A stretch of DNA of 64,000 nucleotides, taken from contig OZ244783.1 in assembly GCA_965219635.1 (NCBI GenBank), forward strand, positions 1,798,001 to 1,862,000. Reading direction: 5' to 3'. This document shows, piece after piece, positions 17,608 to 26,348 of this stretch (position 1 is its first letter; each line of letters starts with the position of its first letter). The DNA comes from JAPOXR01 sp965219635 (lineage in GTDB: Bacteria; Pseudomonadota; Alphaproteobacteria; Rhodobacterales; Rhodobacteraceae). A program made the translations under genes and the position numbers. The notes below the pieces were generated by a model, which saw only the letters and a program-made list of their open reading frames with translations, made no database searches and was not told the DNA's origin.

Positions 17608-18449
17608 TCTCTCCCCGCAACCGGAACCGCCTGCTGGTGATCGTGCTGCACGGCCTGCTCGGCCTGTGGCTGATCTACTCGATCATCCCGCCGGTCATGC
17701 TGCTGGCAGCATCGCTGAACTCCACGGCGCTCTTCCGCTCGCCGATCGACCTGCTGCTGCTGCGCGACTTTTCGCTGGCCAACTTCGGCGAGGCCTTCAC
17801 ACGCGGCGCATTCTGGTTCTTCTTCCAGAACTCGGTCATCATCTCGTCGGCAGCGGTGGCCATCACACTCGTGGTCTGCGTTCCGATGGCCTACGGCCTC
17901 TCCAAGATAACCGGCCGCACGAGGTCGGTTGTGGCGTTCAGTGTTCTTGCCATGCGGTTCATTCCCTATGTCGTCCTCGCCCTGCCCCTCTTCCTGATTT
18001 ACGTCGAACTGGGCCTGGCCGGATCGCGGGGCGGCCTCCTTCTGGCGCATCTTGCGATCCACATCCCGTTTGCCACCTGGATGCTCATCGGGCACTTCGA
18101 GTCGGTTCCCGAGGAACTCGAACAGGCCGGGATCATTGACGGTTGCACACCGTGGAACCTCTTCTGGGACGTGACCCTGCCTGTCGTGCGTCCGGGGATC
18201 ATCGCCCTGGCCATTCTCGTCTTCGTCATGTCGTGGAACGAGTATCTGTTTGCGCTGTTCCTTGCTGGTTCGAACGCCCAGCCGCTCACCGTGGGGATCA
18301 CCCGCTTCCTTGGCGGCGCCGAGGCCGGTGTCGAATACGGGGTGATTGCCGCCTATTCGGTGCTGATCATCGCACCGGTGATCATCTTCGCGCTCGTGGC
18401 CAACCGCTATGTGGTGAGCGGCATGACGGCAGGAGCTGTGAAGGGCTGA
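17604..18449 (+). CDS. Carbohydrate-type ABC transporter permease (MalG/UgpE-like)
   Basis: About 281 residues with six membrane helices. The EAA loop reads EELEQAGIIDGCTPWNLFWD, followed by LPVVRPGIIALAILVFVMSWNEY-type sequence characteristic of MalG-family subunits. ATG 17604 is chosen because it gives the ATGA overlap with the upstream permease; an in-frame ATG at 17559 only adds a non-membrane leader. It is the last gene of the cassette: after its stop there is more than 500 bp without a gene, and no ATPase or sugar-metabolising enzyme follows. Confidence 0.9.
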   Translation: MISPRNRNRLLVIVLHGLLGLWLIYSIIPPVMLLAASLNSTALFRSPIDLLLLRDFSLANFGEAFTRGAFWFFFQNSVIISSAAVAITLVVCVPMAYGLSKITGRTRSVVAFSVLAMRFIPYVVLALPLFLIYVELGLAGSRGGLLLAHLAIHIPFATWMLIGHFESVPEELEQAGIIDGCTPWNLFWDVTLPVVRPGIIALAILVFVMSWNEYLFALFLAGSNAQPLTVGITRFLGGAEAGVEYGVIAAYSVLIIAPVIIFALVANRYVVSGMTAGAVKG

Positions 18450-18983
18450 ATGCCAACCCACGAGCCTGAGGCACGGCGTCCAATTCTGGTCCAATACCCG
18501 GTGGCGGGCAACTGGGAGTTCGGCCAGCTTGCACATTCAGCACCTGCGGCGACTCGCTACGGGGTCATCGCCATGGGGAATACCGTAACCTGTTCACGGC
18601 GTCGCCAGCGTGGAGCCATGTAATCCAATGCAGACCCGGTCAATCACCTCGCCGACAGTGGTTCCCTGCATCCTGGTTGAGGGACGACCAGCGACGCAAA
18701 ACCGCACTTGCAGTCCATGGCCAGGCTCCGGTCGACAAAGTTGTAGCTGTTCCTTCGCAGTCGCCCTGAAAGCTGCGCACATACTTCAATCGGCAGATTT
18801 TGGACGGACACCCGCGCCCAACACGCGCAAAGGCGCTGTCAATGGCCGCAAGCGGGGTCCAATGGGCTTCGTACAATGCCCGGCGAAATCGCCAGCATGT
18901 GACACTTTGCACAGCAGATGGTTGACAGGCATGAACGAAGGGTGTTGGCGTCGGCGAAACCATCAGTGGCACAGGAACCTTGA
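18450..18983. other. Non-coding spacer right of the ABC cassette
   Basis: About 530 bp with only short shadow frames on both strands. No terminator-like hairpin with U-run, tRNA remnant or mobile-element end was recognised. Composition returns here to that of the surrounding chromosome. Confidence 0.5.
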
Positions 18984-19901
18984 ATGATCCCAGATTCTGG
19001 CAAGCCCGGGGGGTCGGGATCGGACACCGGGCGCAATGTGACGCTGGGAATGGCGGCGCTATTGGCCGAGACTTTCATGCTCATGGTCATTGCGACGGTC
19101 GCAAAATTGTTTGCCGCCGACATCTCGATTCAGGTGTTCCTGCTGTTCAGATACGTATTTTCACTGCCTTTGCTATTCAGCATCAACATCTGGCAATCCG
19201 GCAGCAAAGCCCTTTCTGTGACCAATGTGCAGGCTCTGGTCCTGAGAAGTGTATTCGGACTCATCGCCCTCACGGCATGGCTGTTCGCGATTTCGCTCAT
19301 AGAGATCACGAAAGCCACGGCGATTGCCCAGAGCCTGCCGGTGTTCATAACCCTGCTGGCTCCAATCATACTCGGCGAGCGCGTCGGGATCCGACGATGG
19401 TTGGCGGTCGTTGCCGGTCTGGCAGGAACACTGATATTGATCCGGCCTGATGCCCATGGCTGGCTTCAACCAGGCATTGGCTATGCGATTGCCGCGCCCT
19501 TTTTCGCCGCATTGATGTACATCTTCCTGCGCAAACTTGGGGCTAGCGACGCACCCGCCAAGACCGCGTCAATCTATAATCTGTTTGGCGCAGTGGTCTT
19601 CACGATCTGGTGCCTGCTTGGAGACTTCGATTGGCCAAGAACATCTGCGGAGTTCGGCATTCTCGCCGCCTGCGGAGTACTTGGCAGCCTGCAGCAGTGG
19701 CTGATCGCGGCCAGCCATAAGCTGGCGCCTGCAAGCACACTTGCACCATTGCACTACGCGACCATTCCGATGGCAATTGCTTCTGGTGTCATCCTGTTTG
19801 GAGAACCAATTACGGCGAGTTTCCTTGCCGGAACCACCATTCTGGTTGCATCAACTTACTATATCTTCATTCGGGAGCGGCGGCTGGGCGGTGGCGGCTG
19901 A
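18984..19901 (+). CDS. EamA/DMT family transporter
   Basis: A 305-residue inner-membrane protein with about ten helices in two EamA repeats of the drug/metabolite transporter superfamily. Repeat 1 ends with the typical ITKATAIAQSLPVFITLLAP and LGERVGIRRWLAVVAGLAGTLI segments; repeat 2 has PLHYATIPMAIASGVILFGEP. Members export amino acids, metabolites or drugs; the substrate is not predictable. The start ATG lies after a long leader with no strong ribosome-binding site. The last 51 bp overlap the 3' end of the convergent GNAT gene. Confidence 0.88.
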   Translation: MIPDSGKPGGSGSDTGRNVTLGMAALLAETFMLMVIATVAKLFAADISIQVFLLFRYVFSLPLLFSINIWQSGSKALSVTNVQALVLRSVFGLIALTAWLFAISLIEITKATAIAQSLPVFITLLAPIILGERVGIRRWLAVVAGLAGTLILIRPDAHGWLQPGIGYAIAAPFFAALMYIFLRKLGASDAPAKTASIYNLFGAVVFTIWCLLGDFDWPRTSAEFGILAACGVLGSLQQWLIAASHKLAPASTLAPLHYATIPMAIASGVILFGEPITASFLAGTTILVASTYYIFIRERRLGGGG

Positions 19902-20492
19902 AACGGCCCTCGAATTGTCCTCTGCCTTAAGCGAAAGGCGCATCACGCGGCGCCGCTTTCCTGCCATTCCGACGTACGAGAAACCTGCCCTCTCGAACAT
20001 GTCCGCATAACCCATGAAGCGGTAACTGGGAGACTCCCTGTCAACGGGAAATGCCTCCAACATCTCTGCACCGCTATCTCGTGCATAATGTACTGCCCCG
20101 TGGAGCAGCCTGGGCATCAGGCCCAACCCTCTGAAGCGGCCCGCTATGAAGAAGCACACTATTGCCCACGCACGGCAATCTTGTGGCGGTGGTTCAACTG
20201 ACCCATGCAGCCTGCGGTAGCTGTTCAATGGAGCCACGGACACCCATCCTGCTGGAGTTCCATCAACTCTGGCAATCAGGCCGATGCTCGTATTGCTCCC
20301 GACCACTTCCGACAGGGCGCATTTCATGGCTTTCTGCCTCTCTGCGCCCTTGGTTTTCCGCAATTCGGACGAGGCGTGCCTCCAAACCATGCACCAGCAG
20401 TGCTTCGGCCCTCCCTTTGCCTCGAAGAGGGCCTCCAAGTCTCCCCAGTTGCATGAATCAACAGGTTGCAAGTCCACTTTCATTCTGGCCAC
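19851..20492 (-). CDS. GNAT family N-acetyltransferase
   Basis: A 213-residue protein with the acetyl-CoA binding motif A, RFRGLGLMPRLLHGAV, preceded by the beta-4 strand AWAIVCFFIAG. The start KVDLQPVDSCNWGDLEALFEAKGGPKHCWCMVW matches a GNAT subgroup in which an HCWCM stretch follows the first helix. GNATs transfer acetyl from acetyl-CoA to an amine; the substrate is unknown. The C-terminal residues overlap the convergent EamA gene by 51 bp, so the final Pro/Asn-rich tail is coded opposite the transporter C-terminus. Confidence 0.82.
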   Translation of the reverse strand: MARMKVDLQPVDSCNWGDLEALFEAKGGPKHCWCMVWRHASSELRKTKGAERQKAMKCALSEVVGSNTSIGLIARVDGTPAGWVSVAPLNSYRRLHGSVEPPPQDCRAWAIVCFFIAGRFRGLGLMPRLLHGAVHYARDSGAEMLEAFPVDRESPSYRFMGYADMFERAGFSYVGMAGKRRRVMRLSLKAEDNSRAVSAATAQPPLPNEDIVS

Positions 20493-20632
20493 CCGCCGTC
20501 ACGATCCCGGCAACAGTCCCATGCGGCTCTTGAGTACAGTTCAAGCTGGACTTTCACCAATCCCGCAATGGATGTAAATGCGAGCCGCTTGGGTACTACA
20601 CCCGCGTTCATTGAACTATTGGAGGCCTCGCT

Positions 20633-21220
20633 GTGCGGGTTGCATCAGTTGAAAGAACAACCGCTGAGACCCGGATAAGGGTCAGCGTCAATCTGGACGG
20701 AAACGGAACATTCGATTGCAGAAGCGGAATCGGTTTCCTTGATCACATGCTTGCGCAATTGGGCAGGCACTCCCTGATTGACCTTTCCGTGGAGGCAACG
20801 GGCGATACGCATATCGATGACCATCATACAGTTGAGGATGTCGGTATAGTTATCGGTCAGGCCATCGCCAAGGCACTTGGCGAAAAGACAGGCATTCGCC
20901 GGTATGGTTCATGCCAACTGCCGATGGACGATGCATTGGTTGAAGTGGCACTTGATATCTCGGGACGGCCATATCTCGTCTGGGATCTTCCCATGCCAAC
21001 CGCAAAAGTAGGAAGTTTCGACACGGAACTCGTTCGAGAGTTCTTTCAGGCTTTTGCTGTGAACGCCGGCATAACACTTCACATCTGCAAGCGGCACGGA
21101 TTCAACTCTCACCATCTTGCCGAAGCGGCATTCAAGGCCGTGGCCCGGGCGCTCAGGATGGCAGTCGAACCGGATGCTCGTGAAGCAGACAGGCTGCCAT
21201 CGACAAAAGGCCGCCTCTAG
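20633..21220 (+). CDS. hisB: Imidazoleglycerol-phosphate dehydratase
   Basis: A 195-residue monofunctional HisB, step 6 of histidine synthesis (imidazole glycerol phosphate to imidazole acetol phosphate). The duplicated metal-binding patterns are visible: GFLDHMLAQLGRHS, DDHHTVEDVG and KRHGFNSHHLAEAAFKA. It lacks the N-terminal phosphatase domain of the enterobacterial fusion. The start is GTG 20633, with GGAGG seven bases upstream. It opens the hisB-hisH-hisA-hisF-hisE operon, with one base between its stop and hisH. Confidence 0.96.
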   Translation: MRVASVERTTAETRIRVSVNLDGNGTFDCRSGIGFLDHMLAQLGRHSLIDLSVEATGDTHIDDHHTVEDVGIVIGQAIAKALGEKTGIRRYGSCQLPMDDALVEVALDISGRPYLVWDLPMPTAKVGSFDTELVREFFQAFAVNAGITLHICKRHGFNSHHLAEAAFKAVARALRMAVEPDAREADRLPSTKGRL

Positions 21221-21221
21221 C

Positions 21222-21857
21222 ATGTCCACTGTCATCGTGGATTATGGCTCGGGAAACCTGCACTCGGTCGAGAAGAGTTTTCGCAGAATGGCCGATGAAG
21301 GCTCCCGAGGCGATGTGCTCCTTACGTCCTGCCCCGACGAAATCGCCAATGCCGACAGGATAGTCCTTCCTGGCGTGGGCGCTTTTGCCGCCTGCAAGGA
21401 TGCCCTGTTCAACCGGGGACTGTTTGAAGCGATAGAGCATGCGGCCATCGAAAGGGCTGTTCCATTCCTTGGCATCTGTGTCGGAATGCAGCTTCTTGCC
21501 ACCGTCGGAATGGAGCACGGCCGCACACCGGGCTTCAACTGGGTGCCCGGGCAGGTCGTCAGGATTGAACCACAAGGAGCCGCCTTCAAGATCCCGCACA
21601 TGGGATGGAACGCCATAGAGACTGAGGCAAGCCACCCGTTGTTTGCAGGCTTGCCGCCTTCGACCTGTGTCTATTTCGTTCACTCCTACCACTTCAAGCC
21701 GGAGGATTCCGCTTCGGTGCTTGCCCGCACCGATCATGGTGGTCCACTGGTCGCTGCGGTCGGTACCGGCAATATCACCGGAGTTCAGTTCCACCCCGAA
21801 AAGAGCCAGCAGGCAGGACTGAAGACGATCGGCAATTTCCTGGCATGGAATCCCTGA
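21222..21857 (+). CDS. hisH: Imidazole glycerol phosphate synthase, glutaminase subunit
   Basis: A 211-residue class I glutamine amidotransferase. Catalytic Cys86 sits in LGICVGMQLL, with His191 and Glu193 in VQFHPEKSQ. It hydrolyses glutamine and passes ammonia to HisF to make imidazole glycerol phosphate and AICAR. The start MSTVIVDYGSGN one base after the hisB stop is the normal HisH N-terminus; a longer in-frame extension into hisB is not part of the protein. hisA follows after six bases. Confidence 0.96.
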   Translation: MSTVIVDYGSGNLHSVEKSFRRMADEGSRGDVLLTSCPDEIANADRIVLPGVGAFAACKDALFNRGLFEAIEHAAIERAVPFLGICVGMQLLATVGMEHGRTPGFNWVPGQVVRIEPQGAAFKIPHMGWNAIETEASHPLFAGLPPSTCVYFVHSYHFKPEDSASVLARTDHGGPLVAAVGTGNITGVQFHPEKSQQAGLKTIGNFLAWNP

Positions 21858-21863
21858 TTTCTC

Positions 21864-22607
21864 ATGTTGGTGATACCGGCAATTGACCTTCAGGACGGAT
21901 GCTGCGTCAGGTTGCATCGTGGTGATCCGTCAACGGCCAGCGTGTTCAACGAGGTGCCTGCAGACCAGGCGCGGGCGTTCGAGAGTGCTGGCTGCCGGCG
22001 CATCCATGTCGTAGATCTGGATGGCGCCTTTGCAGGGCACCCTGCGAACGCAGGTGCAGTCGAGTCAATCATCAACTCTGTGGATGCCGAACTGCAATTG
22101 GGCGGTGGAATTCGGGATTTGAGCACCATTGATCGCTGGCTCGGCCGGGGGATCAATCAGGTGATCCTTGGAACAGCAGCAGTCGAGAATCCCGAGCTCG
22201 TCAAGCAGGCTGCTGCAAAACACCCGGGAAAGATCATCGTCGGGATTGATGCCCGAGACGGTTTGGTGGCAACCCGCGGATGGGCAGAAACAACAGGAAT
22301 ACGTGCTGTCGACCTGGCTCGGCAACTGGAGGACAGCGGCACCGCGGCAATAATCTTCACTGATATTGCCACCGATGGAATGATGGACGGTCCAAACCTT
22401 GAAGCTGTTTCTGAAGTTGCGGGCGCAGTAGCAATTCCTGTTATTGCTTCCGGGGGCGTTACTTCGATCGAGGACCTCAGGCAACTTGCCTCACTAGGAG
22501 CAGGATTGCGAGGAGCGATCGTCGGGAGGGCAATTTACGAAGGAGCCATTGATCTGGCCGCCGCTATCGCGGAATTGGCCGGGCCGGAACCGGGCGGAAC
22601 GCAATGA
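21864..22607 (+). CDS. hisA: ProFAR isomerase
   Basis: A 247-residue half-barrel-repeat TIM barrel that isomerises the aminoaldose ProFAR to the aminoketose PRFAR. Asp8 in IPAIDLQDG and the Asp in FTDIATDGMMDGPN are the catalytic acid/base pair, and QLGGGIRD and VIASGGV supply the phosphate loops. It sits between hisH and hisF in the usual alphaproteobacterial order. Confidence 0.96.
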   Translation: MLVIPAIDLQDGCCVRLHRGDPSTASVFNEVPADQARAFESAGCRRIHVVDLDGAFAGHPANAGAVESIINSVDAELQLGGGIRDLSTIDRWLGRGINQVILGTAAVENPELVKQAAAKHPGKIIVGIDARDGLVATRGWAETTGIRAVDLARQLEDSGTAAIIFTDIATDGMMDGPNLEAVSEVAGAVAIPVIASGGVTSIEDLRQLASLGAGLRGAIVGRAIYEGAIDLAAAIAELAGPEPGGTQ

Positions 22608-22667
22608 ACAATGCGAATTGGCCTCGGATAATCTTTGAAGACTACCGGCACTGATCCAGTCACTCGA

Positions 22668-23429
22668 ATGTTGAGCACACGCATCATACCTTGCCTTGAC
22701 GTCAAGGACGGAAGAATCGTCAAGGGCGTAAATTTCGTTGACCTCGCAGATGCAGGCGACCCCGTCGAGGCCGCACGCCGGTACGATGCCGAGGGTGCTG
22801 ACGAACTCTGCTTCCTCGACATTGCTGCCTCACACGAACATCGTGGCACGATACTTGAGCTTGCGGAACAGACAGCTGAGTCCTGCTTCATGCCTCTGAC
22901 CGTCGGCGGTGGAATTCGCGGAAATGACGACGTTGAAAGACTGCTCCGTGCGGGTGCCGACAAAGTCTCATTCAATACGGCGGCGGTAGCCGATCCGGAA
23001 GTCGTTTCCCGCGCCGCAAACCGCTTCGGCAACCAGTGCATCGTCGTTGCCATAGACGCCAAAACGGTCAGCCCCGGCCGGTGGGAGATCTTCACGCACG
23101 GGGGGCGACGCGCTGCCGGCATCGATGCCGTCGAATTCGCAAAGGAGGTCGAGCGGCGCGGCGCAGGCGAGATCCTGTTGACTGGTATGGACGCAGATGG
23201 AACCAGATCCGGCTTCAACCTTGCACTTACGCGCGCCGTATCGGATGCTGTGAGCATACCGGTGATTGCATCGGGAGGCGTTGGCAATCTCGACCATCTC
23301 GTCGAAGGCGTGCTTCAGGGCGGGGCATCTGCCGTGTTGGCGGCCTCGATCTTTCATTACGGCGAGTTCACAATTGGCGATGCCAAGAAACATATGGCCG
23401 CTGCCGGCATACAGGTGAGGTTGACATGA
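22668..23429 (+). CDS. hisF: Imidazole glycerol phosphate synthase, cyclase subunit
   Basis: A 253-residue TIM barrel starting MLSTRIIPCLDVKDGR. The catalytic acids are Asp11 and the Asp in GMDADGTRSGFN, and the phosphate loops are VGGGIR and IASGGVGN. It uses ammonia from HisH to close the imidazole ring. The start at 22668 matches the family N-terminus; an upstream in-frame TTG at 22635 is possible but unneeded. The stop overlaps the hisE start as ATGA. Confidence 0.96.
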   Translation: MLSTRIIPCLDVKDGRIVKGVNFVDLADAGDPVEAARRYDAEGADELCFLDIAASHEHRGTILELAEQTAESCFMPLTVGGGIRGNDDVERLLRAGADKVSFNTAAVADPEVVSRAANRFGNQCIVVAIDAKTVSPGRWEIFTHGGRRAAGIDAVEFAKEVERRGAGEILLTGMDADGTRSGFNLALTRAVSDAVSIPVIASGGVGNLDHLVEGVLQGGASAVLAASIFHYGEFTIGDAKKHMAAAGIQVRLT

Positions 23430-23752
23430 GCGTGCTGGACGATCTTGAGGCCACCATCCAAAGCCGCCGCGGGGCCGACCCGGAACAATCGTGGACTGCC
23501 AAGCTGCTTTCGGATGGAAAAGAGAGTTGTGCCAAGAAATTTGGCGAAGAAGCGGTGGAAGCGGTTTTGGCGGGCGTGGGCGGAGACACAGACGATCTCG
23601 TTCACGAGGCCGCAGATGTCATCTATCACCTGTTGGTTCTTCTGGCCGCGAACGATGTCCCCTTCGATGCCGTCATTCATGAGCTTGAACGCCGGAGCCA
23701 ATCCTCAGGCATAGAAGAGAAACGAAATCGTCCCCACGGGAACACAATCTGA
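23426..23752 (+). CDS. hisE: Phosphoribosyl-ATP pyrophosphatase
   Basis: A 108-residue MazG-fold protein with the core EEAVEAVLAG...HEAADVIYHLLVLL whose acidic residues bind magnesium. It converts phosphoribosyl-ATP to phosphoribosyl-AMP, step 2 of the pathway. It is not fused to HisI, as usual in alphaproteobacteria. The ATGA overlap with hisF fixes the start and indicates translational coupling. It closes the operon; hisI, hisG, hisD and hisC are not in the window. Confidence 0.95.
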   Translation: MSVLDDLEATIQSRRGADPEQSWTAKLLSDGKESCAKKFGEEAVEAVLAGVGGDTDDLVHEAADVIYHLLVLLAANDVPFDAVIHELERRSQSSGIEEKRNRPHGNTI

Positions 23753-23818
23753 GAGCATTGGTATCGACTGCAACCGGAATGCGGGCCGCCACTACCAAAC
23801 CGGAAGTAGCACCTTGGA

Positions 23819-24643
23819 TCATGCAGAAATGATCTTGGTATCCGCACGTGCGCCATCGGCCTGAACAAGACCACCGAGCGACCTGATTTGTTGGCCTGCT
23901 GCATCGAAGTTGGCCGGATCCAGCCACTTCTCGAACGCTGCTTCTATCGCTGGCCACTCGGAGTCTATCACCGAAAACCAGGCTGTGTCCCTGTTGCGCC
24001 CTTTGGTGATCGTTGCATTCCGGAACACGCCCTCAAATCGAAAACCAAACCTCAATGCTGCGTTACGTGACCGTTCATTGAGCGCATCGCATTTCCACTC
24101 GTATCGCCGGTATCCGAGAGCAAATACCCTGCGCATCATCAGGTACATCGCTTCGGTAGCCGCTGGAGTGCGCTGCAGACGCGGCGAATAGTTGATGTGA
24201 CCTACCTCGATCACGCCAGTTGGAGGTGTAATTCTCAGGTAGCTGGCAACACCTACCGCTTGCTCGTCCTTTGCATCCACGATGGCATGGAATTTGGGAT
24301 CATCACCCGTGCATGAATCCTCAATCCAGGAAAGGAAGGCGCCGATTGACTCGAACGGCCCATAGGGCAGATAAGTCCAGATCCTGTGTTCGCGATCCTC
24401 CCGGAATGCCTTGAACAGGTCCAGTCCGTGTTTCGAGGAGTTGAGCGGTTCAACCCTGCACCATTGGCCAATCATCGGACTGTCGGGCGGGAATGGGCAA
24501 GGCTTCCAACCTGGCAACGGCCTGCCCAACGGAAGCCCCAATTCACTTGTGTAGACTCTCACCGGTTGTCGCTCCGGACTTGTTGGCCGCCGGAACTCTC
24601 GCATTTTCGGCCTGTCCCCACCGAGGTCGTTTGGGCCGGTCAT
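23819..24643 (-). CDS. GNAT family acetyltransferase, RimJ/RimL-like
   Basis: A 274-residue protein with an Acetyltransf_3 (RimJ/RimL) domain from roughly residue 60 to 230: GHINYSPRLQRTPAATEAMYLMM forms the acetyl-CoA region and ALNERSRNAALRFGFRFEGVFRNA the conserved C-terminal part of the fold. About 55 extra N-terminal residues rich in Pro and Arg precede the domain, so the real start may be at a later Met. It probably acetylates a small molecule or protein N-terminus; the target is unknown. It converges with hisE. Confidence 0.85.
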   Translation of the reverse strand: MTGPNDLGGDRPKMREFRRPTSPERQPVRVYTSELGLPLGRPLPGWKPCPFPPDSPMIGQWCRVEPLNSSKHGLDLFKAFREDREHRIWTYLPYGPFESIGAFLSWIEDSCTGDDPKFHAIVDAKDEQAVGVASYLRITPPTGVIEVGHINYSPRLQRTPAATEAMYLMMRRVFALGYRRYEWKCDALNERSRNAALRFGFRFEGVFRNATITKGRNRDTAWFSVIDSEWPAIEAAFEKWLDPANFDAAGQQIRSLGGLVQADGARADTKIISA

Positions 24644-24670
24644 TCAAGAGCCGATGATTCACAGCATTTG

Positions 24671-24755
24671 GTGGTGGGCGACCCTGGAATCGAACCAGGC
24701 GTGGGTCTCCCCGGCGGAGTTACAGTCCGCTGCCGCACCTTGCAGCACGTCGCCC
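24671..24755 (-). tRNA. tRNA-Tyr (anticodon GTA), non-canonical D arm
   Basis: An 85-nt class II tRNA with encoded CCA. The acceptor stem GGGCGAC pairs with GTCGCCC, the anticodon stem GCGGA/TCCGC encloses loop CTGTAAC with GTA, a long variable arm follows, and the T arm CCTGG-TTCGATT-CCAGG is perfect. The D arm is odd: position 8 is G rather than the near-universal U, and the D stem can be drawn only as three pairs with a wobble. It lies upstream of rlmB on the other strand. Confidence 0.8.
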
Positions 24756-24906
24756 CTGGCACACCGTCACGAGACGGTTGCCGGAGGCGCGTAATAGGGT
24801 AAGTGTACGTGACTTTCAAGCGAACGGCGGCGGATGTGATCACGAAGGCAGCACAACTTCTGCATCATCAGTGGAGCCACAGAATTGACCGATCCAGGGG
24901 TGCGGA

Positions 24907-25710
24907 ATGAACCGCCGTCCGCCACGGTTTCAGTCGGCCAAACGTGCCGGACATGACAGCCAGGCTCCATCCACCCTCTGGCTTTTCGGGTTGCATTCAG
25001 TCGACGAAGCCTTGCGCAACGGCCATCGTATCAAGCATCGCTTGATTGTGACCAGGAACGCAGCAGCCAAGCTCAAAGGAGCGATTGAGGAATCCGGCAT
25101 CCAGTGCGAATTGGCAGATGCCAGGAATTTCCGGGCTCCGATCGACAAGGGTTCCGTTCATCAGGGAGCGGCACTTGAGGTCAGCCCGCTTTCGCCTCCT
25201 GCGCTGGAGGAATTGGCTCGAAACAACCAGAAGCAAGTCCCGTTCGTGTTGCTTGACCGGGTAACTGACCCCCATAACGTTGGCGCCATACTCCGCACTG
25301 CGTGGGCACTCGGCGCCGCCGCTGTGGTCGCACCAGCTCGTCATTCACCGCCGGAAACCGGAGCACTCGCAAAGTCGGCCTCTGGCGCACTAGAGCACGT
25401 GCCGTTTCTCCGAGTCCGCAATCTCGGTCGTGCCATCAAGTCTCTGCAAGACGAAGGATACCTGGTTGCAGGATTTGACTCGGATTCCGGCCGGTCGATG
25501 AACTCCGCAAGAATGGAACTGTCCAACAAGCCTCTATGCCTCGTATTCGGTTCGGAAGGATCAGGCCTGCGGGAAGGAACACGCGGGAATTGCGACATTG
25601 TTCTGGCGATTGGTTCAAAGAATGCTCCAGTTCCACTGAATGTGTCCAATGCCGTTGCAATTGCTCTGCATGCGGTCACAGAAGACAGACCAGCGATAAA
25701 GGGCAGTTGA
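24907..25710 (+). CDS. rlmB: 23S rRNA (guanosine-2'-O)-methyltransferase RlmB, SpoU family
   Basis: A 267-residue SPOUT methyltransferase. An N-terminal substrate-binding domain begins LWLFGLHSVDEAL, and the C-terminal trefoil-knot domain carries the three SpoU motifs: DRVTDPHNVGAILRTA, LVFGSEGSGLR and PLNVSNAVAIALH. The family methylates ribose of G2251 in 23S rRNA using S-adenosylmethionine; a TrmH-type tRNA target is the alternative. A basic N-terminal leader of about 25 residues is longer than in E. coli. It is divergent from tRNA-Tyr. Confidence 0.92.
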   Translation: MNRRPPRFQSAKRAGHDSQAPSTLWLFGLHSVDEALRNGHRIKHRLIVTRNAAAKLKGAIEESGIQCELADARNFRAPIDKGSVHQGAALEVSPLSPPALEELARNNQKQVPFVLLDRVTDPHNVGAILRTAWALGAAAVVAPARHSPPETGALAKSASGALEHVPFLRVRNLGRAIKSLQDEGYLVAGFDSDSGRSMNSARMELSNKPLCLVFGSEGSGLREGTRGNCDIVLAIGSKNAPVPLNVSNAVAIALHAVTEDRPAIKGS

Positions 25711-25865
25711 GGCACTGGACAGAGTTGCCATCCAACCGGATGGCCGTTTGCTTACCGCCCAAAGCGTACGAACGCAGAAAGAGTCGCCGCTGAAACTTGC
25801 CGCATTCACCTCGAAACCGGTAATGGTTTGGAACATCAACCCGCCGGCTGAAACAGATTAGCAAA

Positions 25866-26348
25866 ATGGATGAGACCTATTCCGATCAGTTCTTGCGAAA
25901 CATTCTGAAGAGCGTCAGGACCTTTGCCTGTGTCGGAGTGTCAGGAAACGACATACGGCCATCATACTTTGTCGCCCGCTACCTGAAATACAGGGGCTAC
26001 ACGGTTATTCCGGTCAACCCAAACTACGTTGGCAAGCGACTCTTTGGCTCTGAAGTGTACGCGCGGCTTGAGGATATCCCGAAAGATGCAAGGGTTGATG
26101 TGGTCGACATTTTCCGGCGCTCCGAGGAGGTGCCGGCAATTGTGGAGTCAGCGCTCTCCGCATTGCCTGATCTCAAACTCATCTGGATGCAGGTCGGAGT
26201 CGCGAACAAGGCGGCAGCCGACCGCGCCCGCGCTTCCGGACTGCAAGTCATCCAGAATCGTTGTCCCAAGATTGAGCATCAGCGGCTGAACTGGGAACTT
26301 CGGATGGCAGGCTTCAACACCGGAGTCATCACATCCAAGCTCGAATGA
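25866..26348 (+). CDS. CoA-binding domain protein (YccU-like)
   Basis: A 160-residue Rossmann protein with a CoA_binding_2 domain: VGVSGNDIRPSYFVARYLKYRGYTV-type N-terminus, VIPVNPNYVGKRLFG, VDVVDIFRRSEEVP and a late NRCPKIEHQRL. It resembles the CoA-binding half of succinyl-CoA synthetase and E. coli YccU, for which no reaction is established. It precedes the O-acetylhomoserine sulfhydrylase gene by 93 bp, a neighbour pairing I believe is common in alphaproteobacteria. Confidence 0.88.
   Translation: MDETYSDQFLRNILKSVRTFACVGVSGNDIRPSYFVARYLKYRGYTVIPVNPNYVGKRLFGSEVYARLEDIPKDARVDVVDIFRRSEEVPAIVESALSALPDLKLIWMQVGVANKAAADRARASGLQVIQNRCPKIEHQRLNWELRMAGFNTGVITSKLE

Noticed and set aside
15820..18536. 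Very long open frames antisense to the ABC importer genes
   Set aside because: They lie exactly opposite well-supported transporter genes, have no ribosome-binding sites or recognisable domains, and are Glu/His/Arg-rich as expected for complements of GC-rich coding DNA. Used only as a composition clue.
14646..18983. tRNA-Gly as an integration site for a genomic island
   Set aside because: No duplicate of the tRNA 3' end, no integrase gene or remnant was seen on the right side, so att-site integration is not supported.
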